NCBI GenBank assembly: GCA_029953675.1
Contig: JAMWBK010000001.1
Span: 62,001 to 126,000 of the forward strand
DNA length: 64,000 nucleotides
Reading direction: 5' to 3'
DNA from: Rhodosorus marinus
Lineage: Eukaryota; Rhodophyta; Stylonematophyceae; Stylonematales; Stylonemataceae
Within the stretch, counting starts at the first letter, position 1. Each line of letters starts with the position of its first letter. The notes under the pieces were generated by a model. It worked only from the letters and a program-made list of their open reading frames with translations. It did not search any database and was not told where the DNA came from. Positions 47,148-59,146 of the stretch are shown here, piece after piece. Position numbers and translations under genes: made by a program.

Positions 47148-48824
47148 CTGTGCTATAGAAAAGCTCACTCAAGCCCGATACCAGCTCGTTACAAGTTAGG
47201 TCCCCCACACTCCCTCAAGACCGTACCAGATTGGACCAACCTACCCCTTCTGCACCCTCCCCTCCCCTTCCCTCCCCTTCACCCGAATTTTTCCCTATTC
47301 TTGAATCAAAATTTCACTCCAACGCCGACCAAGTGTCGCTCTCCATTCCAATTCCAAACGCACCACCACCCAACCACAGTACCTAGTTTTGGTCAAAAGC
47401 ACGGTATCATGCCATTGCTCTCCATTGGCAGTGGGTTGCTAACGGGTCGGCGTTCGACTGGTAGGTACATTTTAGAGTATATCATCAGTTACCGGAATGA
47501 GTGGCATGGGCTCCTGTAATGGCGGACTTTAGCCTTTTACAAAACTTCTCGATATATCCTTTGACAGAATGCATGAGAGTTATGGTGATGCTGTATACTC
47601 CATCATTGATTGGTTTGCCTACATGAAAGGTCAATGATCACATGGTGATCGCCGCATGCGATGTGATGGTATCGCCTTGAGATGGTGATATGCCAAGGCC
47701 CACATTGGTGTGCAATGGGGGCCGTGAAATCGCTCGTTCGATACCAAGTTCAGTAAAGAAAAGAGGAAAACAAAGGCCAAGATATGTCTTGCAATAAAGT
47801 AGGTAAATTTTTAGTTAAAAGTGCTCTGGCGTGGTCGAGGCAGGAGATTTCTCAGGAATTCACTTTTAGCAGGAGCCGAAACCACATCTTCTCCAATGAA
47901 CTTTTTTGCCGTTGTATATTTTTGGATATTCAAGTTTACTAGGCGCTGACTATGGACCGGACAATCAGAGATATGGACACTCCGAAAGTCTTTAAACATT
48001 CCGGAAAAAGTAAATTGGTCCTACGTTTTCCTGCCTTTCGGTGGGCACTCGCGTAACGTTTTGAGTATATGGGCTTGATGTGGTAAATTTCTTCTCTCTA
48101 CTGGAGGTGTGGACTTTGTCTTTTGATGGCTACCATGCATCAGGCTTTAAAATCCCGTAAGTAGCTTCTCGATATAGGCGTTCATTGGGACGGAGCTACG
48201 CGAACAATCCGGTGATTATGTTGCCTCTTGTCTCCCAATATATAAAACTTTCTATCTAGTTGACCTCTTACGACATAAGCTCAATAGGTCGCCATGCCAA
48301 CACTCCCGGTTGAGGTCACCCCAAAACCTACTGGATCAGCTGCGCACTCGCTCTGTCTTTCAGTGAGTTGTCATTGTGCCTTGGAACGCGCTTATTCAAA
48401 TTCCAAAATTTAAGGATCACGTCCGGAGCAGTCCATGGAACAACTCGTCGTTGCAGAGACCACTGGAATCTCATGGGTGGCGCCAACGAGCACTGACGGG
48501 ATGAGCATCCTCAGCCCTGCCTCAACGGACCACATTGAATTTCGTGACTTCATGTTTGTCGCTGAATAAGAGGCAATGTTGGGGTTTGGAGAAACCCCCT
48601 TGCTAGTAAATCCGATAGCCAAGATACTAGAATCGGAGGTAGTTTTAGTCGCCATGAGACTGGCTGGGGTTGACAATCTTCAAGGGACTAGACCCCTTAC
48701 ATGACGAATTAAATAAATACAGGCTTTAATGTGTTCATCGAATACAAAGTGGGCAGCTCTTTCCGTACACATCTCCCCGGATTGGAGTTCTTGTTTTCTA
48801 GTGAAACACCGGTTTCATATGTGG
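47148..48824. other. Intergenic, no gene recognised
   Basis: About 1.7 kb between the MFS gene and the first FMO-like gene. A minus-strand frame 48410-48655 (MATKTTSDSS start, Ser/Thr-rich) has no recognisable domain. Confidence 0.45.
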
Positions 48825-50312
48825 TCATATTCGCACGGTATGAGCCTCCTCCACAATGGAATTCCAATTCTTTGGCCACTGCGGTTGCAGCCAATAACTT
48901 AAAAAGCTCCAAAATCCACGAACTTTGCGGCCCATCCCCATCTCCCTCATGAGGTCGTCATGATAGTAAGGACTATGCGCTTGTACAATAGTTGCTCTAT
49001 ACCTCTCAGTTGGATAGAATCTCCTTTTACTCGCCTTCATCTTCCTTAGATCCTCCTCCATCTCCTTCCTCTTCGGCATCGGACGGTCCCCTGCCAGTAA
49101 CTGAGCAAGCCAGACGCTCTGAACGGTATCGGTGAACGGGTTTACGTACGACGAGCAGTTCGACCCAACGAATGCCAAACCATTTACAGTGGTAGGTAGC
49201 ATGTTTTTGTAAAGGTAGAGACCGTCTTCATCAGGTTGCAATCGTTTCCCAATGTCTCCGTCGAAGATCTGGAATGTGTAGTCCCATCCAGTCGCCAAAA
49301 CTATCAGATCTGCTTCCAGGACCTTACCATTGGCGAGGTTTGCCGTTTTGCCCTCAACCTCGGATACTGTAGTTTTGTACACTCTTATCTTTTTCTTCCT
49401 CAGCGCCTTGAGGTAGTTGATATCGGACACCGACGTTCGGGTTGAATGAGCTTCGTGAAGTAACGAGGTGTTTGGCCAAGCACTAAACGGGATTCTGAAA
49501 GAAACAAGAAGCGCGATTTCGAAGAGTTTGAGGAGTGGCCATTTGACGGGAGTGAGGAGCCAATGGAGAGCTTGGGTGACACGGTTTCCGTGATAGAATG
49601 GGGACAAGAATAGGAGCAAGCCGCGCGTGAAGAAAAGCCTTCCGTTATTAACCGGCCCGAGGTATAGGGGGACGGTAAAGTATTTAGTACGGCCAACGTG
49701 AGAAACGCTTTTTGCCACGGTCGAGGCTGTCGTTGCGGCGTCAATCCCGCTCTTTCCCGCTCCGACTACCACCACGTTCTTTCCCGCGAAAACTTCCGTG
49801 GACCGATATTCTGAAGAATGAATGAGCTTTCCCTGAAAGTGTTGCTCTCCTTCTAGCTTGATTCTATTCGGCTTGTCTGAGTATAGCCCATTGCACATCA
49901 CCAAGTACGCGAACTCCTCGATTCTACTTTCCCCAGTCGTCAAGTCCTCGATTGACAAAGCCCAGCTTGAATCCTCCAACTGCAGGACGCTGGTGACCTT
50001 CGATTTGAACCGGAAACTATCTCGAATCCCGTTCGCATCAACAAATGTCTCCAAATACTCACAAACCTGGTCCATAGAGGGATTGGCGTCCACGTCATCC
50101 TTAAACCGTTGCTCCGGATACTCGTACAAATAGTGAGGCAGTTGAACACAGGCCCCATAGTAGTTGTCTACCCATAATCCGCCGACACGATCCTTGCTCT
50201 CAAACACCACACATTCAATTCCCCTCTTGCGAAGCGCATGACACGCCGCCACTCCAGCCACTCCAGCTCCAATCACCGCTACTCTCTTGTATCTCCTCCT
50301 TTCAGTCTCCAT
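48825..50312 (-). CDS. Flavin-containing monooxygenase-like protein (array copy 1)
   Basis: 495 residues, no intron; starts METERRRYKR at 50312. The FAD-binding Rossmann motif is VAVIGAGVAG (G15-x-G17-xx-G20), followed by VVFESKDRVGGLW. The FMO fingerprint FxGxxxHxxxY is FQGKLIHSSEY at 159-169. The NADPH-binding motif is VVVVGAGKSG at residues 180-189. The late LATGW motif (LIVLATGWDY) is present. These are the marks of class B flavoprotein monooxygenases that use FAD, NADPH and O2 to oxidise soft nucleophiles (N or S atoms). There is no C-terminal membrane anchor. The gene is followed (in transcription order, upstream) by copies 2, 3 and 4 on the same strand. The substrate is unknown. Confidence 0.9.
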   Translation of the reverse strand: METERRRYKRVAVIGAGVAGVAACHALRKRGIECVVFESKDRVGGLWVDNYYGACVQLPHYLYEYPEQRFKDDVDANPSMDQVCEYLETFVDANGIRDSFRFKSKVTSVLQLEDSSWALSIEDLTTGESRIEEFAYLVMCNGLYSDKPNRIKLEGEQHFQGKLIHSSEYRSTEVFAGKNVVVVGAGKSGIDAATTASTVAKSVSHVGRTKYFTVPLYLGPVNNGRLFFTRGLLLFLSPFYHGNRVTQALHWLLTPVKWPLLKLFEIALLVSFRIPFSAWPNTSLLHEAHSTRTSVSDINYLKALRKKKIRVYKTTVSEVEGKTANLANGKVLEADLIVLATGWDYTFQIFDGDIGKRLQPDEDGLYLYKNMLPTTVNGLAFVGSNCSSYVNPFTDTVQSVWLAQLLAGDRPMPKRKEMEEDLRKMKASKRRFYPTERYRATIVQAHSPYYHDDLMREMGMGRKVRGFWSFLSYWLQPQWPKNWNSIVEEAHTVRI

Positions 50313-51058
50313 CCCACCCACAAAGAAAATACAAGAGCTAAAGCAAAGACTATGCCACTCTCTCCTCCCCTCTGCAGTGTGAGCCCCTCAAACCTCACGC
50401 GCTCTACATCTGATTTGTAAGTACATTAACGAAGCAGCGTTCGCCTCCGCAAACACGTGACCGTGTCCGAATACGTTCTGGTAACTAACTCTGAGTCAAT
50501 CAAGTACGTGCCGCCAAACTGATACTGGCGAGGTGTTGGTGGGTGGAAGGGTTGAGTAGGGTTTGAGACTAGGTGTGTGATAAGAGCTTATCATTCAAGC
50601 AATTAATATCCAGGGTTTCTCCTCGTTGTACCGGAAATAGTGTAATCGCTGCGATAGGCTGGACTCCTCATTACAATCTCTTGAACGTGTCCTGGGTTTA
50701 ATATTTTCATTGTCTCACGGCTGGGGCCTCTGGGGAAGGTAGTTAATGTTTGATTAAAGGGTTAATCTGATATCATATGACATCTTGGAATGTGGCTGGC
50801 GGGTTTGTAGTTCCAGCAACGCGGTGCCTCGTTGAAGTCGCAAAGGTTAAGCGAGTTTGAAAAATCTCAGGTTTGGCCGCACGCAATCCGTTCTAGTCCC
50901 GCGCTGTCACGGTTCAGCAGCCTCTCTGGCGCAAGGCTTGGCGGTTCCCCTTAAGACTTACGCATGACCACAACTTGTTTTACGATCATGATCAAAGTGG
51001 GATTCAGATAATAGATTGACGACGATCGCAAGCAATCCTTCACCAAGTTCAGTCCATG
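50313..51058. other. Intergenic between FMO-like copies 1 and 2
   Basis: About 750 bp, no further gene seen. Probably the promoter of copy 1. Confidence 0.5.
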
Positions 51059-52549
51059 TTATGCAGAAAGTGTACGTTTTTTGTGCGCCTCTTCCATGAT
51101 GCCCTTCCACATTCTTGGGTAGTTTGGTTTGAACCAGTAGCTGAACCAGCTACGGATACCTTTTCCGCGCCGCGGACGGATGCCCATTTCACGGATGAGA
51201 TCGTCGTGGTAGAAATTACCGTGTGCTCCGTACACAGTTGCACGGTTTCCGCCAGGGTAGTACTTGCGTTTAAACTCCTTCATCCTGTCCACGTCGTCTC
51301 CCATATCGCTCGGGGATGGCAAAGCTCGGTCGCCGGCGATTAGTTGGGCAAGCCAGATGCTCTGGACAGATGCTGTGAAAGGGTTCGTATAGGTCGACGT
51401 ATTGGATCCGATGAACGCCAAGCGCTCCACGTTCACCGGAATCATATTCTTGTACATGTACATACCATCCTGCTCAGGTCTAAGCCTTTCGATGGTATCT
51501 TTCTCGAAAATTGGAAAGTCATATTCCCATCCAGTGGCCAGAACGATGACATCTGCTTCCACAGTTTTGCCGTTGGCGAGGACCACTGAGTTGGCTGTTA
51601 CATGTTCAATCGTCGTGTGTTCAAGTTCGAAGTCACGTTTTCTTATCGCGCTCATGTATTTGTGATCCGTTACGGTCGCCCCAACCGTGAAGATTACGTG
51701 TTGAAGTGAAACGTCTGGCCATGCACGGAAGGGTAGGCGGCTTTGAATTAGCATCCCAGCTTCCATGAACTTGAAGGTAAGCCACTTGAACGGTCTGAAG
51801 AACCAGTGTATCCTCTTCGCGTACGTCGGCGTCCGGTAGTAAGGAGGTAGGACGAGGCAGACAGCCCGACCAAAGAAGAGCGGGGCGAGCGGGATACCAA
51901 GCAGATTCTCCGGAACGGTCCACATCCTTGTCCTTGCAATCTGAACAACGTTTTCTGACACAGGACATGCAGATACAACAGTATCAATTCCGCTCTTCCC
52001 GCTTCCTACGACAATTACTTTCTTCCCCGAAAATATTTCAGTTGAGCGGTATTCGCTCGAGTGTATAATATCTCCTGCGAATTCTTTCTGCCCTTTCATC
52101 TCAGAGCGGTGGGGAATTCTCGAGAACATGCCGCTACAGACAACGAGGTATCCATACTCCTCCACAGCCTTTTCTCCGGTCTCGACGTCCTCGATCTCCA
52201 GTTCCCATCGGGAATTTGCGAGCTGCCTTGCCATATGAATGGATGCACCAAATCTGAGATTTCCTCGAATACCGCTCTTATCGATGAACTTGTCCAAATA
52301 GTCCGTCACCTGGGCCATTGTGGGGAAGCGGCCAACATCTTCAGGGAAGCGGAGCTCGGGATACTCAAAAAGAAACTTTGGCGTCTGAACGTGTGCGTCG
52401 TAGTAGTTGTCCACCCACAAACCACCCGCACGAGCTTTCTCCTCAAAGACCACACACTCCACGCCCTTTTGATGTAGAGCATGGCAAGTCGCCAGGCCGG
52501 ATACCCCGGCGCCAATTATTGCAACACGATCAATCTCCTGGATGGCCAT
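51059..52549 (-). CDS. Flavin-containing monooxygenase-like protein (array copy 2)
   Basis: 496 residues, no intron; ATG at 52547-52549 (MAIQEIDRVAIIGAG). FAD motif VAIIGAGVSG; GLWVDNYYDAHVQTPKF follows, as in copies 1 and 3. Fingerprint FAGDIIHSSEY; NADPH motif VIVVGSGKSG; late motif VIVLATGWEY. C-terminal YHDDLIREMGI and YWFKPNYPRMWKGIMEEAH match copy 1 closely. It is a paralogue by tandem duplication. All core motifs are intact, so it should be active. Substrate unknown. The nearest paralogues by eye are copies 1 and 3; copy 4 is more distant. Confidence 0.9.
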   Translation of the reverse strand: MAIQEIDRVAIIGAGVSGLATCHALHQKGVECVVFEEKARAGGLWVDNYYDAHVQTPKFLFEYPELRFPEDVGRFPTMAQVTDYLDKFIDKSGIRGNLRFGASIHMARQLANSRWELEIEDVETGEKAVEEYGYLVVCSGMFSRIPHRSEMKGQKEFAGDIIHSSEYRSTEIFSGKKVIVVGSGKSGIDTVVSACPVSENVVQIARTRMWTVPENLLGIPLAPLFFGRAVCLVLPPYYRTPTYAKRIHWFFRPFKWLTFKFMEAGMLIQSRLPFRAWPDVSLQHVIFTVGATVTDHKYMSAIRKRDFELEHTTIEHVTANSVVLANGKTVEADVIVLATGWEYDFPIFEKDTIERLRPEQDGMYMYKNMIPVNVERLAFIGSNTSTYTNPFTASVQSIWLAQLIAGDRALPSPSDMGDDVDRMKEFKRKYYPGGNRATVYGAHGNFYHDDLIREMGIRPRRGKGIRSWFSYWFKPNYPRMWKGIMEEAHKKRTLSA

Positions 52550-53668
52550 CTTAACTCGTCAAACCCACATTTTCATGCATCCACAACGGGTGATTGCATG
52601 ACACATCAGAACTCCGCACCTTCATGTCTTTAATACAAGCCAACTCCCATCCTGACCATCGCACAACGACTCGACCTCAAAAACCTTAGTACTGAACAAG
52701 CACTCCAGTCCACTCCACTCACCCGTAATAGCCGATCACTAAACATCCTCCTTGCGATCTTTCCTAAAGCTTCACGATCCTGATCATATATACCCCCCCT
52801 GATTCCTAGTACATACCATGCCATCATCTTTAACAAGATCGTCTGAAAAACATGTCTCGAGTCTTTTCAATATTGTTTCTCCCCCCGCCACTCCCACTCC
52901 TTTAACAAAAACTGTGCCTCACTAAGTCCGACTCCACGCCACAGAAGGGTTTGCGTAAAAAAGGCCAACCCCAATCAAAAATTTAATCAATTGTGGGGAC
53001 AACTTACGATTTTCAGTGTAGCCCGACTAGCCCCATCTTGAAGAATCCATCCCCCTCCGACCACTCCTCGACACATTTTTCCCCCTTTTTTGCGATAACA
53101 AAAAGGGCGTATTTTCTTCATTTTTATGAAATATATTTTTAAATATTTTAAACTAATTTCCAATCCCAACTGAAATTAAGTGTGAAACTTTGAATTATCA
53201 ATATTGGAGTAATCATTTTGGTTGGGCTAGCATTGGATCCAATGGCTTGGAGGATCTGATTCACATCCTGTCCCGTCTCTTGGCCTTTGATGTTAGTCCG
53301 GATTGAATGGAAATGGAAATGTGGCTAACGTCTTCCGACTGGTTTTTGCGGATTTTCTTTGCTTGTTGTGGAGAGAGACATGAGTCTATCTATCTTCACA
53401 GACTGGCTTCCAACTTGCACGAGAACTGCACTGGAAAGAGGTGGAAATATCCTTATGTGCTGTGTGAAGGAAGATATTCGTCTCTCTGCAAGTGAAAGAT
53501 AAGGGCGTTCCTCCAGACTCAAACCCTCCTGATGGTTCGGTGTTGCGTATGACATTTCGAATTCAGCTGAGCCATTTGCGGGCGGTAACTGCAGCCTCGA
53601 AGATTCCAAAAACGTACTAAACCTTCTGAGGGAATGGCATACCAAACAGCGAGAGGATCTTATAAAAT
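52550..53668. other. Intergenic between FMO-like copies 2 and 3
   Basis: About 1.1 kb with no recognisable gene; AT-rich at 53085-53170. Confidence 0.5.
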
Positions 53669-55153
53669 TTACAGCTTTCGAGCCACATGAGCTTCCTGGA
53701 CAATCTCCTTCCAGAACAACGGTATGTTCGGTTTGAACCAGTACTTAAGCCAATTCATAAATCCACGTCGCTTCGTAGATACGGACATATCCTGGAGGAG
53801 ATCATCGCAGTACCCGAACATGTGCCCCTGCACAACAGCACCTCTGCATTCCTCGAACGGCCAATATCTCCGTCTGTTTGCTTTAAGTTTCTCAATGTCT
53901 TCCGTCATCTCAGCAATGGTGGGCTTCAGTCTGTGGCCAGCGACCAGCTGTGCGAGCCAGACGCTTTGGATGGTCACCGTGAAGGGGGCCGCAAGCGGGG
54001 CTATATTGGAGCCCACGAAGGCCAACCGATCGATATCAGCGGGCAGTATGTTCTTGTAGATGTAGAGTCCATCTTTCTCCATGGCAACCTTCTCGGCGAT
54101 ATCTTTGTCAAACAGTTCCTGGAATCCATGTTCCCACCCAGTGGCTAATACAATGACGTCCGCTTCCGCGTCGCTACCTTCGCTCAACTTGACCGAGGAC
54201 GGTTTGATTTCTTCGACTTGATGCTTACGCACTTGCACCTTTCCGTTACGTACAGCGTCGAGGTACTTCTCATCCAGCATCGTAGTGTTGGAGCGCAAAG
54301 TTTCTTCTGCAAAACGAATGTTCGGCCAGGCACTGTAGGGGACGTTCAGCTGAATCAAAAAGATGAGCTCCATGAGTAGAGCTATGACAAGTTTCAGAGG
54401 ACGAAAGAGGGTGTGAAGCATTTGCACAGGGCCAGAGTCCAGATAGTACGGAGGCAGTATCCAACACCCGAGACGCGAGAGAAACAGAGGAGCAAGGGGT
54501 AAAGGCCCGAGCTTTTCCGGTATCGACCACATTCTCGTACGGCAGACATGGACGACCTCATCCGCTACAGCAGATGCGGCCCTGGCCGCGTCAATTCCGC
54601 TTTTACCACCGCCTATAACTACGACTTTCTTTCCGTTGAAAATGTTCGGCGACCTATACTCTGAGCTGTGGATAATTATTCCTTTGAAGCTTTCGCTGCC
54701 CAGAAATTTTATCCTCTTGGGTTTGGAGGAGAACATGCCAGTGCACACAACCAACCAGGAAAACTTCTCTACTGTAGTAGCTCCAGTATCCATATCTTCA
54801 ACGTACAGTGCCCAGACGGAATCGCTCTCCTTCTCCGCTTTCTTCACCTTCGTCCGGAACCGAAAACAGGACTGGATCTCTTGCATAGCATTAAACTCGT
54901 CCACATATTCACAAACCTCCATCATGCTCGGGAACTTGCTGACCTTCTTCCCGAACCTGATCTCTGGATACTCATACATGAACTTTGGCAACTGAACAGT
55001 TGCCTCATAGTAGTTGTCAACCCACAATCCTCCAGCGCGTTCCTGCTTCTCAAATACCACGCACTCCAACCCCCTTTTTCTCATTGCCGAACAGCATGCC
55101 GAACCAGCAATCCCTCCCCCAATGATTGCAACCCGTTCTCCAACGCTTCCCAT
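53669..55153 (-). CDS. Flavin-containing monooxygenase-like protein (array copy 3)
   Basis: 494 residues, no intron. The start is placed at the ATG at 55151-55153 (MGSVGERVAIIGGG), because the frame further upstream has no ATG and other copies begin just before the FAD motif. FAD motif VAIIGGGIAG, fingerprint FKGIIIHSSEY, NADPH motif VVVIGGGKSG, late motif VIVLATGWEH. The C-terminus YWFKPNIPLFWKEIVQEAH resembles copies 1 and 2. Motifs are intact, so it is a probable active enzyme. Its upstream region holds a set of degenerate tandem repeats of about 190 bp, which copies 1 and 2 lack. Confidence 0.9.
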   Translation of the reverse strand: MGSVGERVAIIGGGIAGSACCSAMRKRGLECVVFEKQERAGGLWVDNYYEATVQLPKFMYEYPEIRFGKKVSKFPSMMEVCEYVDEFNAMQEIQSCFRFRTKVKKAEKESDSVWALYVEDMDTGATTVEKFSWLVVCTGMFSSKPKRIKFLGSESFKGIIIHSSEYRSPNIFNGKKVVVIGGGKSGIDAARAASAVADEVVHVCRTRMWSIPEKLGPLPLAPLFLSRLGCWILPPYYLDSGPVQMLHTLFRPLKLVIALLMELIFLIQLNVPYSAWPNIRFAEETLRSNTTMLDEKYLDAVRNGKVQVRKHQVEEIKPSSVKLSEGSDAEADVIVLATGWEHGFQELFDKDIAEKVAMEKDGLYIYKNILPADIDRLAFVGSNIAPLAAPFTVTIQSVWLAQLVAGHRLKPTIAEMTEDIEKLKANRRRYWPFEECRGAVVQGHMFGYCDDLLQDMSVSTKRRGFMNWLKYWFKPNIPLFWKEIVQEAHVARKL

Positions 55154-55269
55154 TTTGGAGTTCAATATCAATACCCGCGCCAACTTCGTACAATCCCTAC
55201 CGTTGATTATGTCGTAACTATCCAGCCTCTCAAACAATCATTTGTATTTCCACACTCTTACAATAAGAA

Positions 55270-55850
55270 GCAATGATCCCCTGCTCCCGATCTGGCTTTA
55301 GTCAAACGAGAAAGCCTCCGTCCTATCCAATCTCTCCATCCATGTCCGCATTACTCCCAGGGCTTGCAAATTGTACACCTGCTTGCCAATCTATTCTAAA
55401 CTCAATCCTTTGCACTTCTACGGTCTTGCAATGACAAGAAATGCTCCCCTGCTCACGATCTGGCTTTGGTCAACGTAATAGCCTGCCTTTTGTTCACACC
55501 AAACCCGAAATACCCTCCACATCCCCACTTCCGCGAAGAACGCTCAAGTGTGACCCCACACCAAAAATTGTACGCCTGCTTGCCAATCTATTCTAAACTC
55601 CTTCATCGTACAGTTTGAAGTTCACCAATCGAGTTGGAACCCAGAGTGTGGATTTTAGGTCAACAAGATAGCCTGTCTTTTGTTCACCCCAAACCGGAAT
55701 AACCTGCACATCCACTGCCTCGTAACTCCCTGCTTTGACCAGACACCAGGACCCTAAACTGTAGCACCTGCCGATCTATTCTAATCTCCTTCCTCGTACT
55801 GTTTTGTAGTTCACAAATCGAGGGAACCCCGAGTGCAGATTTAGGATTGG
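55270..55850. repeat. Degenerate tandem repeats, about three units of 190-197 bp
   Basis: Anchor blocks recur: GCTTGCCAATCTATTCTAAA at 55381 and 55578, and a changed copy (GCCGATCTATTCTAATCT) near 55770. GATCTGGCTTT...GTCAA and TTTTGTTCAC-CCAAACC also recur between them. The array begins about 115 bp upstream of the copy 3 start codon and reaches the 3' end of the next gene, so it fills that promoter interval. Confidence 0.85.
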
Positions 55851-55928
55851 TGCGAAAGAGCGGGAACGGAGGAGGGGTAACGAAACTCATGGATGTGTAT
55901 ATAGAGCAGGTCTTGAGTGATGTTGGTT

Positions 55929-57386
55929 TTAACGTAATCGCAGATTGATCCGGTCTCGATCATACTTTCTCAACTTTGCCATGTCACTCGGGGAGCCGCT
56001 TTTTGTCGACTTGTTTGGATGTTCTAAGCTGCGGTGCTGTAAACGCGACGGCGGACTCTGAATCGAGCAAAAGTGTTGAGTTCGGTCCTTGAACTTTGTT
56101 TGAATGCTTCTGTACGATATTACGAAGTTTTGTCCACTCCGTTTTAGATAATTAACTCTCAGTGGAGCATTGGGATGTTCGAGACTAGGCAAGAAACGTA
56201 TACCCCCAGCTTCAGGAGACCATGCCAGCTGCTTGATCATGTACTCCGGCCAAGATTCCCTGCCATAGCCGAAGGGGTCCCAGCGATTCTCTAAATCATC
56301 AATAATTACGCCGCAGGGTTTCTGACCCCATGGCACCTGCCAGTAGCTGCAGAAGCCCATATTTCACCTGGTTGTTCGCCTACCCCGCACAAGTCGAGAG
56401 AATCAGAAGCAGTCGCTCCTGAAGAGGTCTGGTGGCCGATAATGCGTGAGGAACCCCTTCAACTAGCATTCTTTCCGAGTTCGGAATAGGCGAGTAGTGC
56501 TAGAACCAGTGTTGTTAGTCTGGGGTTGTTGTTTACGGGCACAGCAGCCGCAATCTATTCTTTCCCGTGCAAGGGATACGATCAATGCACACTTCGGTGG
56601 CGAGCTGATGCTTGAGAAATCCGTCTTTCTTTTGTGGTATTCGCAGCTCAGCCCGGACTCTTACCCGTACAATTCTTCAGAGGCCCTTCTTATAGGATTC
56701 GAGAAGATCGTGAAAGCCTTTGCCCTTCTTTTGCGGGGTGCGTTTGTTCTTGTCTGTTTCGCACGTCCTTTCGACGGAGATCCTCGCGTCGATCTCTTGC
56801 GTAAGGGTTGAGTCTCATCTGTTTCAATTCTACCCGGGACGAACCCTGAGGTGTCCTCATCACGCTGGGCAGGTTCTTGTTGACCTTTGTCTGCCGTGAA
56901 CCCTGAGGAGTCGTCATCGCTTTCCAAAATGAGCGTACCATTGTGACAACCACACGCACACTCAGAACAACGTGCATGCTCAGTCAGGACCACCCTTTTC
57001 GCCGAATGGTACTCGGCCAGGAGTGGGCAGATTCGTAATGCTTTGAGTTTCAACTTGAGCGGGCAGTCCTCCACCTCATATCCGTTCTTGCGAAGGAGTT
57101 CCATCGCACTGGTGTACTCCAGTGCCATCTGCTTAAGTCGACGAAGGACTTGATCCCTATCCACCGTCCTGGAAAGGTCCTCCTCGATTCTCTCTTTTAT
57201 GTCGTCCGCTAAACCTGTAACGCTTCGCATTTGATGCAGCCCAAAGCGAATCAACAGGTACTCGCAAACATAGTTCAGATCCTTCATCAAGAACAAGAAC
57301 CGGTTCTCCACAATACTCGTCCATTTGCTCGACATAGTATACCAACCTCGTGTCTCTTGGAAGTCCACCCCTCTGCACTGTATCAT
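55929..57386 (-). CDS. Hypothetical two-exon protein inside the FMO array
   Basis: Exons 56665-57386 and 55929-56346 on the minus strand, joined by donor GTAAGA and acceptor TTCTGCAG in phase 2, give 379 residues. The N-terminal half is helical and charged (LADDIKERIEEDLSRTVDRDQV, split at my discretion) with a Cys cluster CSECACGC near residue 143, which might bind metal. A basic region with KRSTRGSPSKGRAKQ follows. Exon 2 reads WQVPWGQKPCGVIIDDLENRWDP... and ends basic (KLRKYDRDRINLRLR), which fits a nuclear or nucleic acid-binding protein. I do not recognise a family. The splice is supported by frame and by the fit of the joined sequence, but two separate genes remain possible. Confidence 0.5.
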
Positions 57387-59146
57387 ATAAACTCGACGAG
57401 CCCCAGAACAATCCGATCAGCCTCTGTCAGGCCACCGCTTTCCTCTGGCACCTCCCACACCTCGAACCCTACACTTGAGGGCCACCCACTCGCGCACATC
57501 CGAAGAACATCAGCTGCGTTTTCCTGGGTCCCCGGAAAATCAGTCTTTAAAGTATATTTTGATTGAAAATAAATATTTATGTATTTTAGAACGGCTTTTC
57601 TGGCTAAAACAGATTGAGGTCGAATGACACTAAAGGATTCAGTTCATCGAGGATCGGCTTTTCTCGAAAAATGGATATAAATCTATACAAGCGGACGGCA
57701 GTTTGAGATTGGGCTGGATGCACTTTATTTCGGACGCATCTTGTTGTCGTTTGTATTGGTTGGATCTAAGCCAATGGTACAATCTCTATTACGCGGTAAA
57801 TCTTTTGATTCGCTATGAAAGTAGTTTTTATTTATAATTTATTAACCTTTTCCTAGACTCATACGAATCTATTGGTTCTTTTCAAAAAAGCAGCCTAGTA
57901 GTACTTCTTCAAGTAAGGGTTGAAAAGACGCCTACCGAAAGTAACGAGGGGGAACGCTTTAGCGCTGTTTTCGTGTGGGAGCTGCTTGCTACATCTTTCC
58001 GATGCAAAGAACTTGAACAAATCCTCCGATCAGCTCTGAATGTCGTGTGGGTTCCAAGTCGGATGGGAAACTGCTAGCAAAATCCTCCTCAGTGCCCCCT
58101 AGCCTAATCGGTCTGTTCGATTGCTTCCGCTTGTCCGTTTTCTCTATACATACACATGCCTCTGTATGCATAGAAGGAAGAGGCGCTCTGTAAGTCCCTC
58201 GGGCTCTCAAAGTTTGGCCAGTGGGTGACTCCCCTATTTCAGTTGTATCGAGACGCTTTTCTCGACATCATCCTATGCCAACCCCACCGGTTCCACATGA
58301 AGAGCTCGCCACTCATCCTCGACAGCATGACCCAGTGGGAAGGAAAAAAAAACAACACAACCCTGTTTTGTTTTTTGAAAATATATTTCATATCACTTGC
58401 TCACCGTGTATAGCACAAAAACAAAATAGTATTTTGTTAGAAAAGACTTTGACAGGTTTTTAAGTTTCGTGATATTTTAAATCCAGATTCTGAAAATCGC
58501 GCCCGTACCGCTAGAGACTCAATTAATTGCAGCGAAGTCTGATCTGGTTAAAGCCGGTAAAATCAACGACCCCTGTTGATATTCCTCTGTGAGTAAGGGA
58601 TTTCCAATAGAATCAATGCCTAAATGAAGTAACAATAGTTGCGGAAGGGGTAGGGAGAATTGGGAGGAAAGTCAATTTGAGCAGTGGTCAATAACATCAA
58701 AGGAAAACCTGATTTCATAGTCGTCAACGGTTATCGTTTGCAGGTCGATAGAGCTTGTGGTCCATGAAAGCCCATTTGCCTTGATGTGACACGTGAATTT
58801 TAGGGCATGAATGGCTTCTGTGTACAACATCGTTCAACGCGATAGCCTTGGGTTTCTGGGCCAAGCGGCAGGGACAACAAATGCTTTGCAATCAAGTGAC
58901 AAGTGGGCGAGTTAGAATGACCGACACGGGTCTTGGTCATGGTTGAGGTCGCATTTTTTTTGTTCATTGAGCGCTGAAGACCTGGAGCTGCTCTGTCTCT
59001 TGATATTTGCTTCGATTAAATTCCCAGTTTATTCTTTTCATTAATTTGGTATCAAGCAGGCACACATTGCATGTTCCCGGCTTCAAAATTCCCTGACAGC
59101 TTTCCCATCAACACGCACTAAGATGGGCCTTGAAACAACGCCGATC
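57387..59146. other. Intergenic, no gene recognised
   Basis: About 1.8 kb, AT-rich in 57550-57850, with only short open frames. Lies between the hypothetical gene and FMO-like copy 4. Confidence 0.5.
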
